Shown here in pieces: positions 49,108 to 51,179 of a stretch of 51,179 nt of DNA. Position 1 is the first letter of the stretch, and each line of letters begins with the position of its first letter. The translations under genes were made by a program, and so were the position numbers. Origin of the DNA: Methanosphaera sp. (GTDB lineage: Archaea > Methanobacteriota > Methanobacteria > Methanobacteriales > Methanobacteriaceae). The stretch is taken from assembly GCA_017430835.1 (NCBI GenBank), contig JAFRMD010000164.1, forward strand, positions 1 to 51,179. The letters run 5' to 3'. Below the pieces are notes generated by a model. It did not search any database, was not told where the DNA came from, and was given only the letters and a program-made list of their open reading frames with translations.

Positions 49108-49707
49108 TTACTTTTTGACGTTAAATCCAACTAGTATTGATGCTAGTTTAGGATCATCTTCAAAGTTAAAGTATTCCTTCAAGTACAAATCTGCTAATGG
49201 ATCAGGACTACTTGATACTACATCACATGTATCTTCCAATTCCTCTACCTCTATAAATTGAACTGGAGGTAAAACGAATGCCTGTTTTTTAGCAGTTTCT
49301 TGAATGTTTTCTTGTTTCAAATCATTTTGAAGTTCTTGTTGGTTTTTCAGAAGAACAAAGTCAGGGTGTATAAATTGTGCTTTCTCATCATTTTCATATT
49401 TTTTCTTTTGGTCAACATTAACAATTTCTTCACCAAGCAAGTTTCCATGATTGTCTACAAATTGTACTGTTGCAGTTGGAGGTGGTCTGAATGAAGCATT
49501 TTTTATTATGGCTACTGTATAATCCCTTTCCAGGCATTCCTTTACGCCAAGGTTTATTACAGGAATTAATTCGCCCGTTTTTTCCATTTCTATTTTTAGG
49601 ATATTTGCTCTTACCTCATCATTGAGAACACCTACATTTAAAACTCCCCTTAGGGGTTCTATAGTATCCAATACTTCTTGAAGTACTTCGTCACCTGTTT
49701 TTGTCAT
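49108..49707 (-). CDS. hypothetical protein between mtaA and mtaB
   Basis: A 199-residue acidic protein with no signal peptide or membrane helix. It begins MTKTGDEVLQEVLDTIEPLRG, here a helical stretch (residues 1-21), then beta-rich TVAIIKNASFRPPPTATVQFV, and a helical, Gln/Lys/Glu-rich middle (KNQQELQNDLKQENIQETAKK). I do not recognise the family. It is on the opposite strand to mtaA and mtaB. GAGATG lies before the ATG. The position suggests, but does not show, a link to methanol metabolism. Confidence 0.65.
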   Translation of the reverse strand: MTKTGDEVLQEVLDTIEPLRGVLNVGVLNDEVRANILKIEMEKTGELIPVINLGVKECLERDYTVAIIKNASFRPPPTATVQFVDNHGNLLGEEIVNVDQKKKYENDEKAQFIHPDFVLLKNQQELQNDLKQENIQETAKKQAFVLPPVQFIEVEELEDTCDVVSSSPDPLADLYLKEYFNFEDDPKLASILVGFNVKK

Positions 49708-50001
49708 TTAACCATCTCTAATTTAATGTTCTAAATAATACTTTATTAAAGTACATATTAATATTTGTGTTTTGTTATCTTAATAATTTCTTCAAATCCA
49801 AATGGACTATTGATTTTTTTTCAACCTGACTTTATTAAACAAATTCAAAAATAGCTCATTTTTTTATTAATTTATTACTTTTTCTTACACGCATCCTTTT
49901 TTGATATAGGTATTTTTAACCATTTTTTTTCGAATTTTTCATAAATAATGGTATTAATTTAATAATTTTAAATTGTTTAAATCGCTTATTTTTGATTTTA
50001 T

Positions 50002-50021
50002 CGAGTTTTACTCGTTTTTTT
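50002..50021 (+). terminator. hairpin plus T-run in the mtaB upstream region
   Basis: cgagt (50002-50006) and actcg (50010-50014) with loop ttt, followed by seven T. No plus-strand gene lies just upstream, so it may insulate mtaB or act in a longer leader. Nothing else in 49708-50168 stands out apart from the promoter. Confidence 0.45.
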
Positions 50022-50091
50022 ATTTTTCATAAACTGCCGATTTAAAAAAAACTTTACCACTTTTCAATCATAATTGTTGTTAATAAGGTAA

Positions 50092-50103
50092 TATATTATA
50101 TAT
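50092..50103 (+). promoter_or_regulatory. candidate TATA region of mtaB
   Basis: tatattatatat would place initiation near 50120-50125, giving a leader of about 45 nt. AT-richness makes the exact box uncertain. Confidence 0.35.
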
Positions 50104-50168
50104 CCATAAGGGCTAAAGTAATAACTATGTGGGTATAAGATTAAAAAAATTTTTAGTGGTGAAATTAT

Positions 50169-51179
50169 ATGTCAAGAAAAGCATTTACAAAAATGGAAAC
50201 TAAATCAGCAGACGACATGTTATTTGGAGAAACCAAACATCCTGTTAAATTAGGATTAGACCAAGTAGCAGGTGGAGGACTTGTTTATCCAAACATTAAA
50301 GTAGCTCCAGCAGAAGGATCAGAAGAAACTATTGATGGATTAGAAGCAACATCAAAAAACATTGCTTTTGCAGCAACTCAACGTGCAGCAGATATAGGAT
50401 TACCTGCAATGCAGATTGAAACTGAACACGTACAGCAACAATCTATCAGCAGAGAAGCATCCGAAAGATGTACAGCTGTAACATGGGAACAACTCGAAGA
50501 ATTACACGATAAATTCGGTACAAGAGTATCCTTAATGAGTACAGTAGCAGATATGAGAGAAGAAGAAAACGGATTAAGAGGATCCGAATTCGACATAGCT
50601 ATGGATGAATCATTCGAAGCATGTGCTCAAAACGGTGCTTCCATGTTATGTATCGAAACCGTTGGTGGAAAAGTTGTATCAGACTACGGTATTTCAAGAG
50701 GAGACGCAAGAGCTATACTCTACGGTATAGGTGTACTCGGTTCCAACGATATGGAATACATGTGGACTAAAATTGTAGACTGTGCAAAAAGAAACAATGT
50801 AGTTGCTGGTGGAGACACAGACTGTGCACAAGCTAACACTGCAATGTTCTTAGCTGGTGGATTATTAGCTAAAAACGTATCACACACAATCGCAGCAGTA
50901 GCTAGAGCTATTGCAGGTGCAAGAAGTTTAGTAGCTATTGAATGTGGTGCAACCGGACCTACAAAAGATTGTGGATATGAAAACCCTATTGTAAAATCAA
51001 TTGCATCTGTACCTATTTGTGCAGAAGGTAAAAACGCTACCTGTGCTCACGCAGACTTAATGGGTAACTTAACCGCTGGTGTATGTGATGTATGGAGTAA
51101 CGAATCTGTATATAACAGAGAAGAAATGGGTGGACCAACCCCTGGTGTATGGTTACAATCCTTAGGTTACGAATGTGCA
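50169..51179 (+). CDS. mtaB: methanol:corrinoid methyltransferase MtaB (partial, runs off the window)
   Basis: The first 337 codons are present; the full protein is about 460 residues. Zinc ligands E163 (CIETVGGK), C219 (GGDTDCAQAN) and C268 (PTKDCGYENP) match those of Methanosarcina barkeri MtaB with an offset of one. The N-terminus, LDQVAGGGLVYPNIK-type residues and the TIM barrel are typical. It cleaves methanol's C-O bond and methylates the corrinoid of MtaC, whose gene is expected just downstream. GGTGA is six bases before the ATG. Codons are strongly biased, as in mtaA. Confidence 0.97.
   Translation, partial: MSRKAFTKMETKSADDMLFGETKHPVKLGLDQVAGGGLVYPNIKVAPAEGSEETIDGLEATSKNIAFAATQRAADIGLPAMQIETEHVQQQSISREASERCTAVTWEQLEELHDKFGTRVSLMSTVADMREEENGLRGSEFDIAMDESFEACAQNGASMLCIETVGGKVVSDYGISRGDARAILYGIGVLGSNDMEYMWTKIVDCAKRNNVVAGGDTDCAQANTAMFLAGGLLAKNVSHTIAAVARAIAGARSLVAIECGATGPTKDCGYENPIVKSIASVPICAEGKNATCAHADLMGNLTAGVCDVWSNESVYNREEMGGPTPGVWLQSLGYECA

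Overview
The window looks like a chromosomal segment of a methanogenic archaeon of the genus Methanosphaera (Methanobacteriales). The DNA is very AT-rich. It encodes an archaeal histone, F420-dependent methylene-H4MPT dehydrogenase (Mtd), a TfrA-type fumarate reductase subunit, CTP-dependent riboflavin kinase, NucS, an ArsA/Get3 ATPase and an adhesin-like beta-helix protein. Its right end carries the methanol-specific methyltransferase genes mtaA and mtaB, with their zinc ligands in place. Genus level is an inference from this combination; I could not run a search.

Left end (1-5.2 kb): an accessory island. It holds a 5'-truncated RhuM-type gene, an intact RelE-like toxin/antitoxin pair, a second paralogous antitoxin whose toxin is cut to 35 codons, a decayed transposase tail, a PF01637-type archaeal ATPase with an operator-like upstream region, and two copies of a short inverted-repeat motif 2.8 kb apart.

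5.2-16.4 kb: metabolic and regulatory genes. A clostridial-type NADP alcohol dehydrogenase, GNAT acetyltransferase, tRNA-dihydrouridine synthase, a membrane-anchored protein with M14-peptidase-like zinc motifs, a 4-OT tautomerase and a Ppx/GppA phosphatase. Then a sodium:solute symporter translationally coupled to a 37-residue membrane peptide, an AraC-family regulator (unusual in archaea) preceded by three inverted repeats, a HEAT-repeat protein and a nitrilase-family amidase.

16.4-29.8 kb: a ferredoxin/TIR-like gene pair, nucS (with a questionable start codon), a membrane protein overlapping an Fe-S FAD oxidoreductase, thiI with a VWA protein, a CfbB/CbiA amidotransferase, mtd, hisB, a surface-glycan set (flippase, polymerase-like protein, glycosyltransferase-like protein) and the histone.

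30-47.2 kb: arsA, nadE, leuS, an adhesin-like protein overlapping a gene with the DxH/Ser signature of AlgJ/AlgX SGNH acyltransferases, a tRNA-Arg(GCG), an amidotransferase-ATPase fusion with reversed domain order, ribK, the hisG/FAH-hydrolase/tfrA cluster and gatA.

47.2 kb to the end: methanol activation. mtaA follows a 665-bp non-coding stretch with a candidate structured 5' leader. A gene of unknown function lies between it and mtaB, which runs off the window; mtaC is expected beyond. MtaB transfers the methanol methyl group to the corrinoid protein MtaC, and MtaA passes it to coenzyme M.
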